A stretch of 64,000 nucleotides of DNA from Aminobacter ciceronei (GTDB lineage: Bacteria; Pseudomonadota; Alphaproteobacteria; Rhizobiales; Rhizobiaceae). Of this stretch, positions 15,958 through 25,332 are shown in pieces. The number at the start of each line of letters is the position of its first letter. The first letter of the stretch is position 1. The stretch lies in the NCBI RefSeq assembly GCF_014138625.1, contig NZ_JACJHY010000034.1, forward strand, positions 1 through 64,000, written 5' to 3'. The position numbers and the translations under genes are program-made. The notes under the pieces are model-generated. The model did not search any database. It saw only the letters and a list, made by a program, of their open reading frames with translations, and was not told the origin of the DNA.

Positions 15958-17094
15958 TTGTTTTTCGGCAGCCAGCCATTTCGTCCCTTTTTCGCCGTCG
16001 CTTCGCTGGATGCGCTTTTCGGAGCCGCGATTTGGACCCCCGCGTTGTCATGGGCACAGCCTTGGCTTGCGGGCCCGTCGGCCGGCGACTGGCATCGCCA
16101 AGCTCTGCTGTACGGCACGTTTCCTGCCATGCTCGCGGGCTTCCTCTTGACTGCCCTTCCGCGTTGGACTGGGAAGGCAGGGCCGCGGAACGCGGTGACG
16201 AAATTCCTTCTGGCGCTGTGGTTCGCCGCGCGCGGATCTTACGTCCTTGGGCCGCACGGCACCGGGCCAGCTATCGCGGCAGTTTTCCTGTCTGCGCTCA
16301 CCCTGACGACGGCGGGGTATGTTATCTCCTCGAGGGATCGTCGGAACTACAAGATAGTCCTGCTGCTGTTCGGCTTCTCTGCCAGCGCAGCCATGACCGC
16401 GGCATCATATCCAGTTGATCTCACGCTGCGTCTGTCGCTCGCGACGATGACAGGTCTGCTGATGGTCGTGGGCGGTCGGGTCATTCCTGCGTTGACCGCC
16501 GCGTATCTCTGCAATTCCGGTGCTCCGTCAGTGCCTGCTCCCTTGGCTGTGATGGAGAAGGGATCGGCGGCAGCTGCGGCATTGGCGCTGTCTTTTTGGA
16601 TCGCAATGCCCGACGCGCAAGTCACCGCCGTCGCCTGCGCGGCATGTGCCTCGCTCCAGCTGGCGCGGGCGACGCAATGGCGAGGCTGGCAGGTTCGTTT
16701 GCCCGCAGCGGTCGCGGCGCTCCATGTGGGATACTGCTGGATCGGGCTGGGCTTCGCCTTGCTGGCCCTGCACATATTGGTGCCGTTGCATGTCAGCACG
16801 GCGGCCGCGGTGCATGCCTGGACCGTAGGGGCGTTCGGAACGATGTCGCTGGCCATCATGGGGAGCATGATCCGGAAGCACAGCGGACTCGCTTTCGCCC
16901 GGTCAATTCGCGCCACGGTAGCCTACGCGGCGATGACGGGCGCGGCGGTCGCTCGCGTCGGGGGCGAACTCATCGCCAGCCAAGGTTCAGTCCTCCTGGT
17001 GTTGTCAGGCGGGCTTTGGCTCGTTGCGTTTCTGCTATTTATCGCAGCGTTCCATCAGCCATTACTCGTCCGCGGATGCCCACCGGGCCGCTAG
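15958..17094 (+). CDS. nnrS: NnrS family haem-copper membrane protein
   Basis: A 378-residue protein with about 12 membrane helices and the NnrS opening FGSQPFRPFFAVASLDALFGA. FPAMLAGFLLTALPRWTG and GLLMVVGGRVIPALTAAYL match conserved family segments, and His residues lie in LLALHILVPLHVSTAAAVHA. NnrS relieves NO stress in other bacteria and depends on NnrR in Rhodobacter. The start is a TTG right after the DUF2249-like gene. A second nnrS lies at 28312-29487. Confidence 0.88.
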   Translation: MFFGSQPFRPFFAVASLDALFGAAIWTPALSWAQPWLAGPSAGDWHRQALLYGTFPAMLAGFLLTALPRWTGKAGPRNAVTKFLLALWFAARGSYVLGPHGTGPAIAAVFLSALTLTTAGYVISSRDRRNYKIVLLLFGFSASAAMTAASYPVDLTLRLSLATMTGLLMVVGGRVIPALTAAYLCNSGAPSVPAPLAVMEKGSAAAAALALSFWIAMPDAQVTAVACAACASLQLARATQWRGWQVRLPAAVAALHVGYCWIGLGFALLALHILVPLHVSTAAAVHAWTVGAFGTMSLAIMGSMIRKHSGLAFARSIRATVAYAAMTGAAVARVGGELIASQGSVLLVLSGGLWLVAFLLFIAAFHQPLLVRGCPPGR

Positions 17095-17105
17095 ACGCTG
17101 CTTCG

Positions 17106-17330
17106 TCAAGTTCCTGTGGAACTCTTGGGGGGCTTGACCGTGAACCAGTTTGGCATTGGTTGCCGCGAACGTCCCATTCGACCCCCTGCATCGATCGCAT
17201 CCTCAAGATCCTGGGTATAGTAGGCTGTCTCTTCGCTACCTCCGGAATAGTTGAGGCGGATTCGTCCGTCCCGCTTGCTCATGAGTATCCCCATGGCGCG
17301 AAGGCGTTCCTGGGCTTCGCGATAGTTCAT
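17106..17330 (-). CDS. Small hypothetical protein, 74 aa
   Basis: Begins MNYREAQERLRAMGILMSKR, then a GRIRLNYSGGSEETAYYTQD segment and a Trp-Phe containing tail. The composition and the G-containing beta pattern look like a real small cytosolic protein of a kind frequent in rhizobial genomes. No named domain recalled. It lies 45 bp downstream of the Rrf2 gene on the same strand and is probably cotranscribed with it. Confidence 0.6.
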   Translation of the reverse strand: MNYREAQERLRAMGILMSKRDGRIRLNYSGGSEETAYYTQDLEDAIDAGGRMGRSRQPMPNWFTVKPPKSSTGT

Positions 17331-17375
17331 GATTGCCCCCTATGTCTTGCCTGCCCCCAAAATGCGCAGCAATGA

Positions 17376-17840
17376 TCACGCGGCGACGGTGCCTTGAGCG
17401 TTGCTGACTGCGGAAAGATCGAGAATTGTCCTGAGCACGTCCCCGTTGTGAACTAGATCGGCGAGAGAGTAGCTGTCGAAGACAGAAAGATAGGCTCCAA
17501 CCGCTGCGCGAACGACGTTTCGCAACTTGCACTCGGGTGTCAGCACGCAGCCTTCGCCGTCCGCCATGCACGCGACCACAGGGAAGCCGTCTCCCATGGC
17601 GCGAACCACAGTGCCGACATTGATTTCGGTGGGCGCGAGCGCCAGGCGAACGCCGCCGGATCGGCCGCGCGCGGTCGACACCAGCCCCAATCTCCGGAGG
17701 TTTAGGGTGACTTTAAGCAAGTGGTTGCGCGAAATGCCGTAGCTTTCAGCAATGTCGTTTACCGTGCTGGTCCGGTCGGAATGCACGGCCAGGTAAATCA
17801 GCATCCGTAGCGCGTAGTCAGTATGAAGTGTCATGCGCAT
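17376..17840 (-). CDS. nsrR: Rrf2 family regulator, NsrR-like
   Basis: A 154-residue Rrf2 protein. The winged helix is at about residues 1-75 (MTLHTDYALRMLIYLAVH, then YGISRNHLLKVTLNLRRLG). Three cysteines follow in VACMADGEGCVLTPECKL (C-x6-C-x5-C), the place where NsrR holds its NO-sensitive Fe-S cluster. Known NsrR proteins repress NO-response genes and are released by NO. It is divergent from napE, and the 356-bp gap holds a perfect palindrome (18027-18043). The family call is sure; the NsrR assignment is likely. Confidence 0.82.
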   Translation of the reverse strand: MRMTLHTDYALRMLIYLAVHSDRTSTVNDIAESYGISRNHLLKVTLNLRRLGLVSTARGRSGGVRLALAPTEINVGTVVRAMGDGFPVVACMADGEGCVLTPECKLRNVVRAAVGAYLSVFDSYSLADLVHNGDVLRTILDLSAVSNAQGTVAA

Positions 17841-18026
17841 GGTGTGGTTGCTCTTTCGTCCGCTGCCCCATCTGGGAACGTGGGCAGGAAGTCGCGTATG
17901 CCTGCATGGTCACACTTCACCGCGCCCGCAGACGCGCCTCCGCAGCTACGGTTGTTCCGCGACGGCTGGGCTTGGTCGAGGACGGTTGAGTCCACCCTAA
18001 TGCAGCGCCTTCTAAAGCCCTCATAA

Positions 18027-18043
18027 TGGTATTGCGAATACCA
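18027..18043. promoter_or_regulatory. Perfect 7-3-7 palindrome between nsrR and napE, candidate Rrf2 operator
   Basis: TGGTATT-GCG-AATACCA, a perfect inverted repeat in the 17841-18196 intergenic region. Its half-site resembles the GTATT-AATAC core of NsrR sites known from Bacillus, and it sits next to an NsrR-like gene. No TTG-N8-CAA box was found in this gap, so nap control may differ from the rest of the island. The remainder of the gap shows nothing else I recognise apart from AGGGAGAGG before napE. Confidence 0.5.
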
Positions 18044-18196
18044 CTTTTATGGCTAGTCTGGTGCGATGACAAGAAAGGGCCGTGTGGGAGCACGCAGTCG
18101 TGATCGGCAGTTACGTTCCAGACATAAAGACGATCTAAAGATCTTCGGAGAGGTACCAAGGATGTCGGACACGCTCGACGTCTAGGGAGAGGTTTC

Positions 18197-18388
18197 ATGG
18201 CTCAAAACACACCCGATGAAGCGCTCGTGCCCGATATGCGGCGCAAGCGACGCAATGAGCTTTTCGCCTTTCTTGTTTTGGCCTTTGGAATCTGGCCCGT
18301 TGTGGCCGTCGGCGTGGTTGGCGGCTACGGATTTCTCGTCTGGATGTTTCAGATTATCTTTGGCCCACCCGGGCCGCATGGCGGCTGA
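18197..18388 (+). CDS. napE: NapE, small membrane protein of periplasmic nitrate reductase operon
   Basis: A 63-residue protein with one long hydrophobic helix (about 23-55), RRKRRNELFAFLVLAFGIWP at its start, and a short tail after IIFGPPG. This is the NapE pattern. Its function is not known. AGGGAGAGG lies before ATG 18197. It is first of napEFDABC; napF follows after 9 bp. Confidence 0.88.
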   Translation: MAQNTPDEALVPDMRRKRRNELFAFLVLAFGIWPVVAVGVVGGYGFLVWMFQIIFGPPGPHGG

Positions 18389-18397
18389 GGTGCACAA

Positions 18398-18883
18398 ATG
18401 AGCGCCGCCGACATCACCAGACGTTCGTTTCTCGCCGGACGGAAGTCGTCTCCTCCTGAAATTATGGCTCGTCCGCCAGGGGTGGTGGAGCTTGCCCTAT
18501 GCACGGGGTGCGGAGCATGCGTCGATGCCTGTCCGACGACCATCATTTCGCTCGCAGGAAACGTTCCGTTTCTGGATTTCGCCAGCGGTGAATGCACCTT
18601 CTGCGGAAGGTGCGCTGCAGCCTGCCCTGAACCCGTGTTCGGCAGCGAAGTTCCCCGGCGGTTTGCTCATGTGGTCTCGATCGGGTCGTCGTGTTTTGCG
18701 AGCAATGGGATCGCGTGCCAATCTTGCAGGGACGCATGCCCGGAAGAAGCCATCCGGTTTCAGCCCCGCGTCGGCGGCCCGTTCCTGCCTGTCCTGAATG
18801 AAACCGCTTGCAGCGGCTGCGGAGGATGTATCGGCGTCTGCCCCGCCGGGGCAATCACGATCTCGGAACGAAGCAAGGGGTAA
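18398..18883 (+). CDS. napF: NapF, ferredoxin-type protein for NapA maturation
   Basis: A 161-residue cytosolic iron-sulfur protein with ferredoxin motifs CTGCGACVDACP, CTFCGRCAAACPEP, CQSCRDACP and CSGCGGCIGVCP. NapF assists loading of Fe-S into the NapA precursor before Tat export. Its start (ITRRSFLAGR) mimics a twin-arginine sequence, as is usual for NapF. napD follows after 4 bp. Confidence 0.92.
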   Translation: MSAADITRRSFLAGRKSSPPEIMARPPGVVELALCTGCGACVDACPTTIISLAGNVPFLDFASGECTFCGRCAAACPEPVFGSEVPRRFAHVVSIGSSCFASNGIACQSCRDACPEEAIRFQPRVGGPFLPVLNETACSGCGGCIGVCPAGAITISERSKG

Positions 18884-18887
18884 GTCC

Positions 18888-19151
18888 ATGCCGGAACTGC
18901 GCATTCGCCATATCTCCAGCGCGGTCGTGACTACGCTTCCCCATAAGGCGGACAGCGTTGCTGTCCTGCTTGCGGCAATGGAAGGGGTCGAGGTCAGGGC
19001 CAGGCACCAAGGTAAAATTGTCGTCGTGATTGATGGCGACAGTACCGGAGCAATGGGCGACTGCCTGACGCGGATGGCGTTGCTTGACGGGGTGGTCGCG
19101 GCGAACATGGTTTTTGAACACATTGAAGAAGCGGAGGTCACGGGACAATGA
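18888..19151 (+). CDS. napD: NapD, NapA-specific Tat chaperone
   Basis: An 87-residue cytosolic chaperone that binds the Tat signal of NapA until folding is complete. It opens with [20 protein letters not shown] and has a ferredoxin-like fold pattern, including [23 protein letters not shown] 18888 lies just after the napF stop. The end overlaps napA by ATGA. Confidence 0.9.
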   Translation: MPELRIRHISSAVVTTLPHKADSVAVLLAAMEGVEVRARHQGKIVVVIDGDSTGAMGDCLTRMALLDGVVAANMVFEHIEEAEVTGQ

Positions 19152-21652
19152 CGACCGAACTGACACGGCGCGAGGTTCTGAAGGCCCATGCGGCTGGCAT
19201 CGCGGCTGCCGCAGCCGGAATCTCCTTGCCGGCTGCCGCGCAGCCGGTCCCCGGTGGAGTGAGTGCCCTCGAGATCAAATGGTCGAAAGCGCCATGCCGA
19301 TTCTGCGGCACCGGGTGCGGGGTCATGGTCGGAGTCAAGGAAGGCCAGGTCGTTGCCACGCATGGCGACATGCAGGCGGAGGTCAACCGTGGCCTGAACT
19401 GCGTGAAAGGATATTTCCTTTCCAAGATCATGTACGGGGCCGACAGGCTGACCACGCCGCTGCTTCGCAAGCGGAACGGGGTCTTCGACAAGGAGGGGGA
19501 ATTCGAGCCAGTCTCCTGGGATGAAGCCTTCGACGTGATGGCCGAGAAGTGCAAGCAGGTGCTGAAGGAGAAGGGGCCTACCGCCGTAGGGATGTTCGGC
19601 TCCGGCCAGTGGACGATCTTCGAAGGATATGCAGCGACCAAGCTGATGCGAGCAGGGTTCCGCTCCAACAACCTCGACCCCAATGCGCGGCATTGCATGG
19701 CGTCAGCAGCCTACGGATTTATGCGGACGTTCGGCATGGACGAGCCGATGGGCTGCTACGATGACTTCGAGGCCGCCGACGCCTTCGTGCTGTGGGGTTC
19801 GAACATGGCCGAGATGCATCCGATCCTGTGGACGCGCCTGGCGGACCGCAGGCTTGGGCATCCGCATGTGAAGGTTGCAGTTCTGTCGACCTTCACCCAC
19901 CGCAGCATGGATCTGGCCGACATTCCGGTGATCTTCAAGCCAGGGACCGATCTGGCGATCCTGAATTACATCGCGAACCACATCATCGCGACGGGGCGGG
20001 TCAACGAGGCGTTCGTGCGCGAACACACGACCTTCATGAAGGGCGCCACGGACATCGGGTACGGTCTCAGGCCTGAACACCCGCTGGAAATCGCGGCGAC
20101 GGGCGCGGCCGATGCGGGCAAGATGGAGCCGATCGGCTTCGACGAGTTCAAGGCTTTCGTGGCGGAATACACGCTGGAAAAGACTGTCGAACTGACTGGC
20201 GTTGAACGCGAGTTTTTGGAGGAACTTGCCGAGCTTTACGCGGATCCGGCCCGGAAAGTCATGTCGCTCTGGACGATGGGGTTCAATCAGCACGTCCGCG
20301 GCGTGTGGGCCAACCAGATGGTCTACAACATCCACCTGTTGACGGGCAAAATCTCGGAGCCGGGCAACAGCCCGTTTTCGCTGACTGGCCAGCCATCGGC
20401 GTGCGGAACCGCCCGCGAGGTCGGGACCTTCGCGCATCGCCTGCCCGCCGACATGGTGGTTACCAATCCCGAGCATCGGGCGCATGCCGAGGAAATATGG
20501 AAGCTGCCGCACGGTCTGCTGCCCGACAAACCCGGATACCACGCCGTGCAGCAGGACCGGATGCTCAAGGACGGCAAGCTCAATTTTTACTGGGTGCAGG
20601 TTAACAACAACGTTCAGGCGGGGCCAAACAACAGCCAGGAGACCTATCCCGGCTACCGCAATCCCGACAACTTCATCGTCGTGTCGGATGTCTACCCGAC
20701 CGTGACCGCCTTGAGCGCGGACCTGATCCTGCCGGCTGCCATGTGGGTGGAGAAGGAAGGCGCGTACGGCAATGCCGAGCGCCGAACCCACGTCTGGCAC
20801 CAATTGGTGCAGGCAAAGGGGGAGGCCCGCTCCGACCTCTGGCAGCTGGTGGAGTTCTCGAAGCGTTTCACGACGGACGAGGTCTGGACTGCGGAGATCC
20901 TCGACGCTAACCCGGAATATCGCGGCAAGACGCTCTTCGACGTCCTGTTCCGCAACGGCAATGTCGACAAGTTCCCGGCAGCCGAAATCAACCCTGAATA
21001 CGAAAACGCCGAGGCCAAGGACTTCGGCTTCTACCTGCAGAAGGGCCTGTTTGAGGAGTACGCCGCGTTCGGCAGAGGCCACGGTCACGACCTGGCGCCC
21101 TACGATCGCTACCACGAAGAGCGAGGCCTGCGTTGGCCCGTGGTGGACGGCAAAGAAACGAAGTGGCGGTACCGCGAGGGCTACGACCCTTATGTCAAGC
21201 CGGGCGAGGGGGTACGGTTCTACGGCCGTCCGGACGGCAAGGCGGTCATCCTGGCCGTGCCGTACGAGCCGCCAGCGGAATCGCCTGACGACGAATTCGA
21301 CCTGTGGCTTGTGACTGGCCGCGTTCTCGAGCACTGGCATTCGGGCTCAATGACCATGCGCGTGCCAGAGCTATTCAGAGCGTTCCCCGGGGCGCGGTGT
21401 TTCATGAACGCCGACGATGCGCGAAAGCGCGGCCTCAACCAGGGCGCCGAGATTCGCATCATCTCGCGCCGGGGCGAAATTCGGTCGCGGCTGGAAACGC
21501 GAGGCCGCAACCGCATGCCCAGCGGAGTGATCTTCGTGCCATGGTTCGACGCTAGCCAGTTGATCAACAAGGTTACGCTCGACGCTACCGATCCCATCTC
21601 CAAACAGACGGATTTCAAGAAATGCGCGGTCAAGATCGTATCGGCCGCTTGA
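19148..21652 (+). CDS. napA: NapA, periplasmic nitrate reductase catalytic subunit
   Basis: An 834-residue molybdenum bis-MGD enzyme that reduces nitrate to nitrite in the periplasm. The Tat signal is [20 protein letters not shown]. The 4Fe-4S site is [13 protein letters not shown] with a later GLNCVKGYF, and the Mo-ligand Cys is in [16 protein letters not shown] (near residue 180). Length and order match the family. napB starts inside the last 31 bases of the gene. Confidence 0.97.
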   Translation: MTTELTRREVLKAHAAGIAAAAAGISLPAAAQPVPGGVSALEIKWSKAPCRFCGTGCGVMVGVKEGQVVATHGDMQAEVNRGLNCVKGYFLSKIMYGADRLTTPLLRKRNGVFDKEGEFEPVSWDEAFDVMAEKCKQVLKEKGPTAVGMFGSGQWTIFEGYAATKLMRAGFRSNNLDPNARHCMASAAYGFMRTFGMDEPMGCYDDFEAADAFVLWGSNMAEMHPILWTRLADRRLGHPHVKVAVLSTFTHRSMDLADIPVIFKPGTDLAILNYIANHIIATGRVNEAFVREHTTFMKGATDIGYGLRPEHPLEIAATGAADAGKMEPIGFDEFKAFVAEYTLEKTVELTGVEREFLEELAELYADPARKVMSLWTMGFNQHVRGVWANQMVYNIHLLTGKISEPGNSPFSLTGQPSACGTAREVGTFAHRLPADMVVTNPEHRAHAEEIWKLPHGLLPDKPGYHAVQQDRMLKDGKLNFYWVQVNNNVQAGPNNSQETYPGYRNPDNFIVVSDVYPTVTALSADLILPAAMWVEKEGAYGNAERRTHVWHQLVQAKGEARSDLWQLVEFSKRFTTDEVWTAEILDANPEYRGKTLFDVLFRNGNVDKFPAAEINPEYENAEAKDFGFYLQKGLFEEYAAFGRGHGHDLAPYDRYHEERGLRWPVVDGKETKWRYREGYDPYVKPGEGVRFYGRPDGKAVILAVPYEPPAESPDDEFDLWLVTGRVLEHWHSGSMTMRVPELFRAFPGARCFMNADDARKRGLNQGAEIRIISRRGEIRSRLETRGRNRMPSGVIFVPWFDASQLINKVTLDATDPISKQTDFKKCAVKIVSAA

Positions 21653-22113
21653 TCAAGCGGCATAAGCTGGCGGCGGCGCTTGTTGCCGTTGTTTTACTCA
21701 CGGGAACTGCGGCGATCGCTCAGATGGCCTCGGAACTGACAGGAGCGACTTCGCCCATGGAGTCGCTGCCCGCCGACCCCCTGCCAAAGTGGGTCGTTGA
21801 CGACATCCGCAAGATGCGAGCCTATCCTGACCAGCCTCCGGTCATCCCGCATTCGATCGAAGGCTATCAGCTCTCGGTCAACACCAACCGCTGCCTGTCG
21901 TGCCACAAGCGCGAGTTCACCCAAGGGTCGGGTGCGCCGATGATTAGCGTCACCCACTACCTGACGCGCGAAGGCCAGATGATCGCCGACGTGTCACCGC
22001 GGCGGTACTTCTGCACGGCGTGCCACGTGCCGCAGGCAGACATGAAGCCACTGGTGGAAAACTTGTTCAAGGACATGAGCGAGATGGGCGTCGAACCCGC
22101 CGGGAGCGAGTAA
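21622..22113 (+). CDS. napB: NapB, dihaem cytochrome c subunit of nitrate reductase
   Basis: A 163-residue periplasmic cytochrome with a signal peptide ([18 protein letters not shown]) and two haem sites, CLSCH and CTACH, separated by about 40 residues. It takes electrons from NapC and gives them to NapA. The only usable ATG in frame before the signal sequence is at 21622, so a 31-bp overlap with napA is required. napC follows after 3 bp. Confidence 0.95.
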   Translation: MRGQDRIGRLIKRHKLAAALVAVVLLTGTAAIAQMASELTGATSPMESLPADPLPKWVVDDIRKMRAYPDQPPVIPHSIEGYQLSVNTNRCLSCHKREFTQGSGAPMISVTHYLTREGQMIADVSPRRYFCTACHVPQADMKPLVENLFKDMSEMGVEPAGSE

Positions 22114-22116
22114 ACG

Positions 22117-22824
22117 ATGCAATGGATCAAGAAACTCGTTCTCTGGGCGTGGGGCATTCTTACCACTCCGGCGGCAACGCTCGGACTGGGCTTTCTGACC
22201 CTCGGAGGCTTCGTTGGCGGCGTCATTTTTTGGGGCGCCTTCAACACGGCGCTTGAGGTAACCAACACCGAGCAGTTCTGCACGTCGTGCCACGAGATGA
22301 AGAACAACGTGTACGAAGAGCTGACGCGGACAGTGCACTTCTCCAACCGCTCCGGCGTGCGCGCCTCCTGTCCAGACTGCCATGTGCCTCACAAATGGAC
22401 TGACAAGATCGCACGCAAAATGCAGGCCTCCAAGGAGGTGTGGGGCAAGATATTCGGGACCATCGACACCAGGCGCAAGTTCCTGGATATGCGTCTCGAG
22501 CTCGCCCAGCATGAGTGGGCGCGGCTGAAGTCCAACGACAGTCTTGAATGCCGCAACTGCCATTCTTCCGTGGCAATGGACCTGTCGAAACAAACCACGC
22601 GCGCGGCCGAAATTCACACCCGTTACCTCCTTTCAGGCGAGGCGACGTGCATCGACTGCCACAAAGGCATCGCTCACGAGCTTCCGAACATGGAAGGCGT
22701 CGACCCGGGCTGGAAGGTGCCGCCCGAGCTGGAGGGACAACAGCTGCCGCAATCCACGGCGATCGATGAACTTGAACGCCTGATGACGAGCTATCACCCG
22801 GCTTCGCATAGCTTCGCGAAGTGA
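22117..22824 (+). CDS. napC: NapC, tetrahaem quinol dehydrogenase
   Basis: A 235-residue NapC/NirT protein anchored by one N-terminal helix (about 12-40). Four haem motifs are visible: CTSCH, CPDCH, CRNCH and CIDCH. It oxidises membrane ubiquinol and passes electrons to NapB. It is the last nap gene. The nirK promoter region begins directly after, and no hairpin terminator is obvious. Confidence 0.96.
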   Translation: MQWIKKLVLWAWGILTTPAATLGLGFLTLGGFVGGVIFWGAFNTALEVTNTEQFCTSCHEMKNNVYEELTRTVHFSNRSGVRASCPDCHVPHKWTDKIARKMQASKEVWGKIFGTIDTRRKFLDMRLELAQHEWARLKSNDSLECRNCHSSVAMDLSKQTTRAAEIHTRYLLSGEATCIDCHKGIAHELPNMEGVDPGWKVPPELEGQQLPQSTAIDELERLMTSYHPASHSFAK

Positions 22825-22891
22825 CGACCAGACCCTGGCGTAACGTGATTTCGGTCGAAATTGTCGCACCCTATGGTTGCGGCGGCGATGA

Positions 22892-22905
22892 TTGCGCCAG
22901 AACAA
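22892..22905. promoter_or_regulatory. NnrR/Fnr-type operator for nirK
   Basis: TTG-N8-CAA (spacer CGCCAGAA), centre 22898.5. A class II start near 22940 would leave about 30 nt before the nirK ATG, with AAGGAG in the leader. Confidence 0.72.
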
Positions 22906-22969
22906 AGAGCAGGATCGGGACCAGTCATATCGTTCTCCTTGTCGAAACGACATTCACAAGGAGATTTAA

Positions 22970-24073
22970 ATGTTCACGCGACGCGAAGCCCTCATCGGAG
23001 CAGTCGTAGCGGCTGCCGCGGCGGCCGCGATACCTGCCTTTGCGGCCCAGGCACAGACCGCGGACATCGCGGCCCTTCCTCGCCAGAAGGTATCGCTCGT
23101 TGCACCGCCCTTCGTCCATGAACACGACCAGGTGGCCAACGGCGGCCCAAAGGTCGTCGAGTTCACGATGAAGATCGAAGAAAAGCCGATCGTGATCGAT
23201 GACGAAGGCACCACGCTCAGGGGCATGACGTTCAACGGCTCGATCCCCGGACCGATGATGGTCGTGCACGAGGGCGACTACCTGGAACTCACTCTGGTCA
23301 ATCCGGAGACGAACGAAATGCCCCACAACATCGACTTCCATGCCGCGACGGGCGCGCTTGGCGGCGGGGCGCTTACGCACGTCAATCCAGGCGAGCAGGT
23401 AACGCTGCGGTTCAAGGCCACGCGCACCGGGACGTTCGTCTACCACTGCGCGCCGGAAGGCATGATCCCGTGGCACGTGGTTTCGGGCATGAGCGGGACC
23501 GTGATGGTCCTGCCGCGTGAAGGACTGAAGAATGAAAAGGGCGAACCCGTTCGCTACGACAAGATCTTCTACGTCGGAGAGAACGAGTTCTACATTCCGC
23601 GGGACGAGAATGGCAAATACAAGAAGTATGAGTCCCTCGGCGAAAGCTATGACGACACGCTCAAGGTCATGCGCGGCCTGATCCCGACCCACGTGGTCTT
23701 CAACGGCAAGGTCGGCTCCCTCACGGGCAAGAACGCCATGACGGCGAAGGTCGGCGAAACCGTCATGATCGTCCACTCGCAGGCCAATCGCGATACCCGG
23801 CCGCACTTGATCGGCGGGCATGGGGACTATGTCTGGGAAGAAGGCAAGTTTGCCAACCCTCCGGCAAAGGACCTTGAGACCTGGTTCATCCGTGGCGGAT
23901 CCGCAGGTGCTGCGCTGTATACTTTCCTTCAGCCCGGCGTCTACGCGTACGTGAATCACAATCTCATCGAAGCTGTCGAACTGGGTGCGACTGCTCACTT
24001 CACTGTCGAAGGCGAGTGGAACGACGACCTGATGAAACAGGTCGACGCGCCCAGACCGATCCCGATGAACTGA
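22970..24073 (+). CDS. nirK: Copper-containing nitrite reductase NirK (class I)
   Basis: A 367-residue periplasmic trimeric enzyme that reduces nitrite to NO. The Tat-type signal is [20 protein letters not shown]. Type 1 and type 2 copper ligands are in [12 protein letters not shown] (two His) and [20 protein letters not shown] (His, Cys, His, Met), with a late type 2 His in [13 protein letters not shown]. The electron donor is likely the pseudoazurin at 29580. AAGGAG precedes ATG 22970. Confidence 0.97.
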   Translation: MFTRREALIGAVVAAAAAAAIPAFAAQAQTADIAALPRQKVSLVAPPFVHEHDQVANGGPKVVEFTMKIEEKPIVIDDEGTTLRGMTFNGSIPGPMMVVHEGDYLELTLVNPETNEMPHNIDFHAATGALGGGALTHVNPGEQVTLRFKATRTGTFVYHCAPEGMIPWHVVSGMSGTVMVLPREGLKNEKGEPVRYDKIFYVGENEFYIPRDENGKYKKYESLGESYDDTLKVMRGLIPTHVVFNGKVGSLTGKNAMTAKVGETVMIVHSQANRDTRPHLIGGHGDYVWEEGKFANPPAKDLETWFIRGGSAGAALYTFLQPGVYAYVNHNLIEAVELGATAHFTVEGEWNDDLMKQVDAPRPIPMN

Positions 24074-24100
24074 CAACAGGACCTGAACAATGGAAGCGAG

Positions 24101-24136
24101 CGCGACCCGTCGGATTGCCCCCGGCGGGTCGCGTTT
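24101..24136 (+). terminator. Hairpin between nirK and nirV
   Basis: Thirteen-base arms (CGCGACCCGTCGG and CCGGCGGGTCGCG, one G-T pair) around a 7-base loop, followed by TTTCGTT. It could terminate part of the nirK transcript and so keep nirV expression lower. Confidence 0.6.
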
Positions 24137-24153
24137 CGTTGAAGGCCACCACC

Positions 24154-25053
24154 ATGCCAGTCAATACGCTAACATTAATCGGCAGCGCTGCTGCCATCAT
24201 GACGGCCGGAGCCGTTGCCCTGCTGAATTGGACTGACGGTCCGAAACATAGCCAAGCTCGCACTCCGGCAGCGATCACCGTCGCGGCCGCGCCTGGACTC
24301 TTCTCGCACGCCGAGCCTGGCGAATTTCTGATGAACGAGCGCCCTGTTCCAGCACCGCGAAAGCGGGTCGCCATCAGTCAGCCACTAGAAATCATGAAGT
24401 ATCAAGTGAGCCTGGACGAGTACGAGCGCTGTGTCAGCCTCGGCGCCTGCGAGGCAGCCGATGCTGAAGGAAGCGGCGACGTTCCGGTCACTGGAGTGAG
24501 CTACCTCGACGCCGAGGCATATGCTCGCTGGTATTCCGAGGCGACCGGAGAGACATGGCGGTTGCCAACTGATGAGGAATGGGCGCATGCCGCCAGCGAA
24601 CGGTTTCGGAGCGACATCGAACCGTTGGAACAAGACGCGCAGAATCCCGCTCGCGCCTGGCTGTCGAGCTACCAGCGGGAGGTGGACTTGGAGCGGAAAG
24701 CAGACCCTGTGCCGAGGAGCCGCGGCTCTTTTGGGGTGAACTCCAAGGGCGTGGCAGACATCGCGGGCAACGTCTGGGAATGGACGTCGACATGTTATGC
24801 TCGTGTCACCATGGCCGCAGACGGCAAGGCCGCCGAAACGTCTATTGAGAATTGCGGTGTTCATGTCGTCGAGGGATTCCACCGGACATACATGTCGAAC
24901 TTCATCCGTGATGGAAAGAGCGGTGGATGTGCTGTCGGCTTGCCGCCCGACAATCTGGGCTTCCGGCTGGTGCGGGAACGGCCTGCTGCCATGACCATAG
25001 CCGATTTCCAGGCGCAGATCCGGAGGCTACGGCGCGAAATGTTCGGCGCCTGA
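24154..25053 (+). CDS. nirV: NirV, formylglycine-generating-enzyme-like protein
   Basis: A 299-residue protein with an N-terminal membrane or signal helix (LTLIGSAAAIMTAGAVALL) and a SUMF1/FGE-sulfatase domain. Key segments are VTGVSYLDAEAYARWYSEAT, WRLPTDEEWAHAA and DIAGNVWEWTSTCY, with LGFRLVRER at the end. NirV commonly follows nirK, but its role is undefined. The copper-site Cys pair of true FGE is not obvious to me. ATG 24154 chosen because the longer frame runs through the hairpin. Confidence 0.88.
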   Translation: MPVNTLTLIGSAAAIMTAGAVALLNWTDGPKHSQARTPAAITVAAAPGLFSHAEPGEFLMNERPVPAPRKRVAISQPLEIMKYQVSLDEYERCVSLGACEAADAEGSGDVPVTGVSYLDAEAYARWYSEATGETWRLPTDEEWAHAASERFRSDIEPLEQDAQNPARAWLSSYQREVDLERKADPVPRSRGSFGVNSKGVADIAGNVWEWTSTCYARVTMAADGKAAETSIENCGVHVVEGFHRTYMSNFIRDGKSGGCAVGLPPDNLGFRLVRERPAAMTIADFQAQIRRLRREMFGA

Positions 25054-25103
25054 CTTCCCATGCCGAACACGTGATCCGGCGCACGCAGGGTGGTTCATTG
25101 ACA

Positions 25104-25331
25104 ATGCAGCCAGTCAGTTTTTCTATACTCCGGCGGGATTTGGGGGTTTTGGCGTTGGGGGCGTGCTTCCTCAAAGAGAGCGAGCAATACACGAGAGTGG
25201 AACTTGTGCATCGGCTACTTGAGAATATGGGAGACACCGCCGAGGCTGCCCGTCAGACCTTCGAGTCTGAGCACGGCTGGAATGGCATTCTTGGAGGCTA
25301 TGCAGCGGAGGTGCAACGAAAAGCGGCCTGA
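25104..25331 (+). CDS. Small hypothetical protein, 75 aa
   Basis: Starts MQPVSFSILRRDLGVLALGA and continues with helical charged sequence (LVHRLLENMGDTAEAARQTF). It follows nirV by 50 bp on the same strand. No family recognised and the ribosome site is weak. It converges with the broken MFS gene, ending 1 bp from it. Confidence 0.45.
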   Translation: MQPVSFSILRRDLGVLALGACFLKESEQYTRVELVHRLLENMGDTAEAARQTFESEHGWNGILGGYAAEVQRKAA

Positions 25332-25332
25332 A

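Noticed and set aside
18597-18720. Possible twin-arginine export of NapF
   Set aside because: NapF has a Tat-like start but acts in the cytosol in known systems, and no cleavage region follows.
19703-21340. A 545-aa minus-strand frame across napA
   Set aside because: Shadow of napA; the plus-strand product has every expected cofactor motif.
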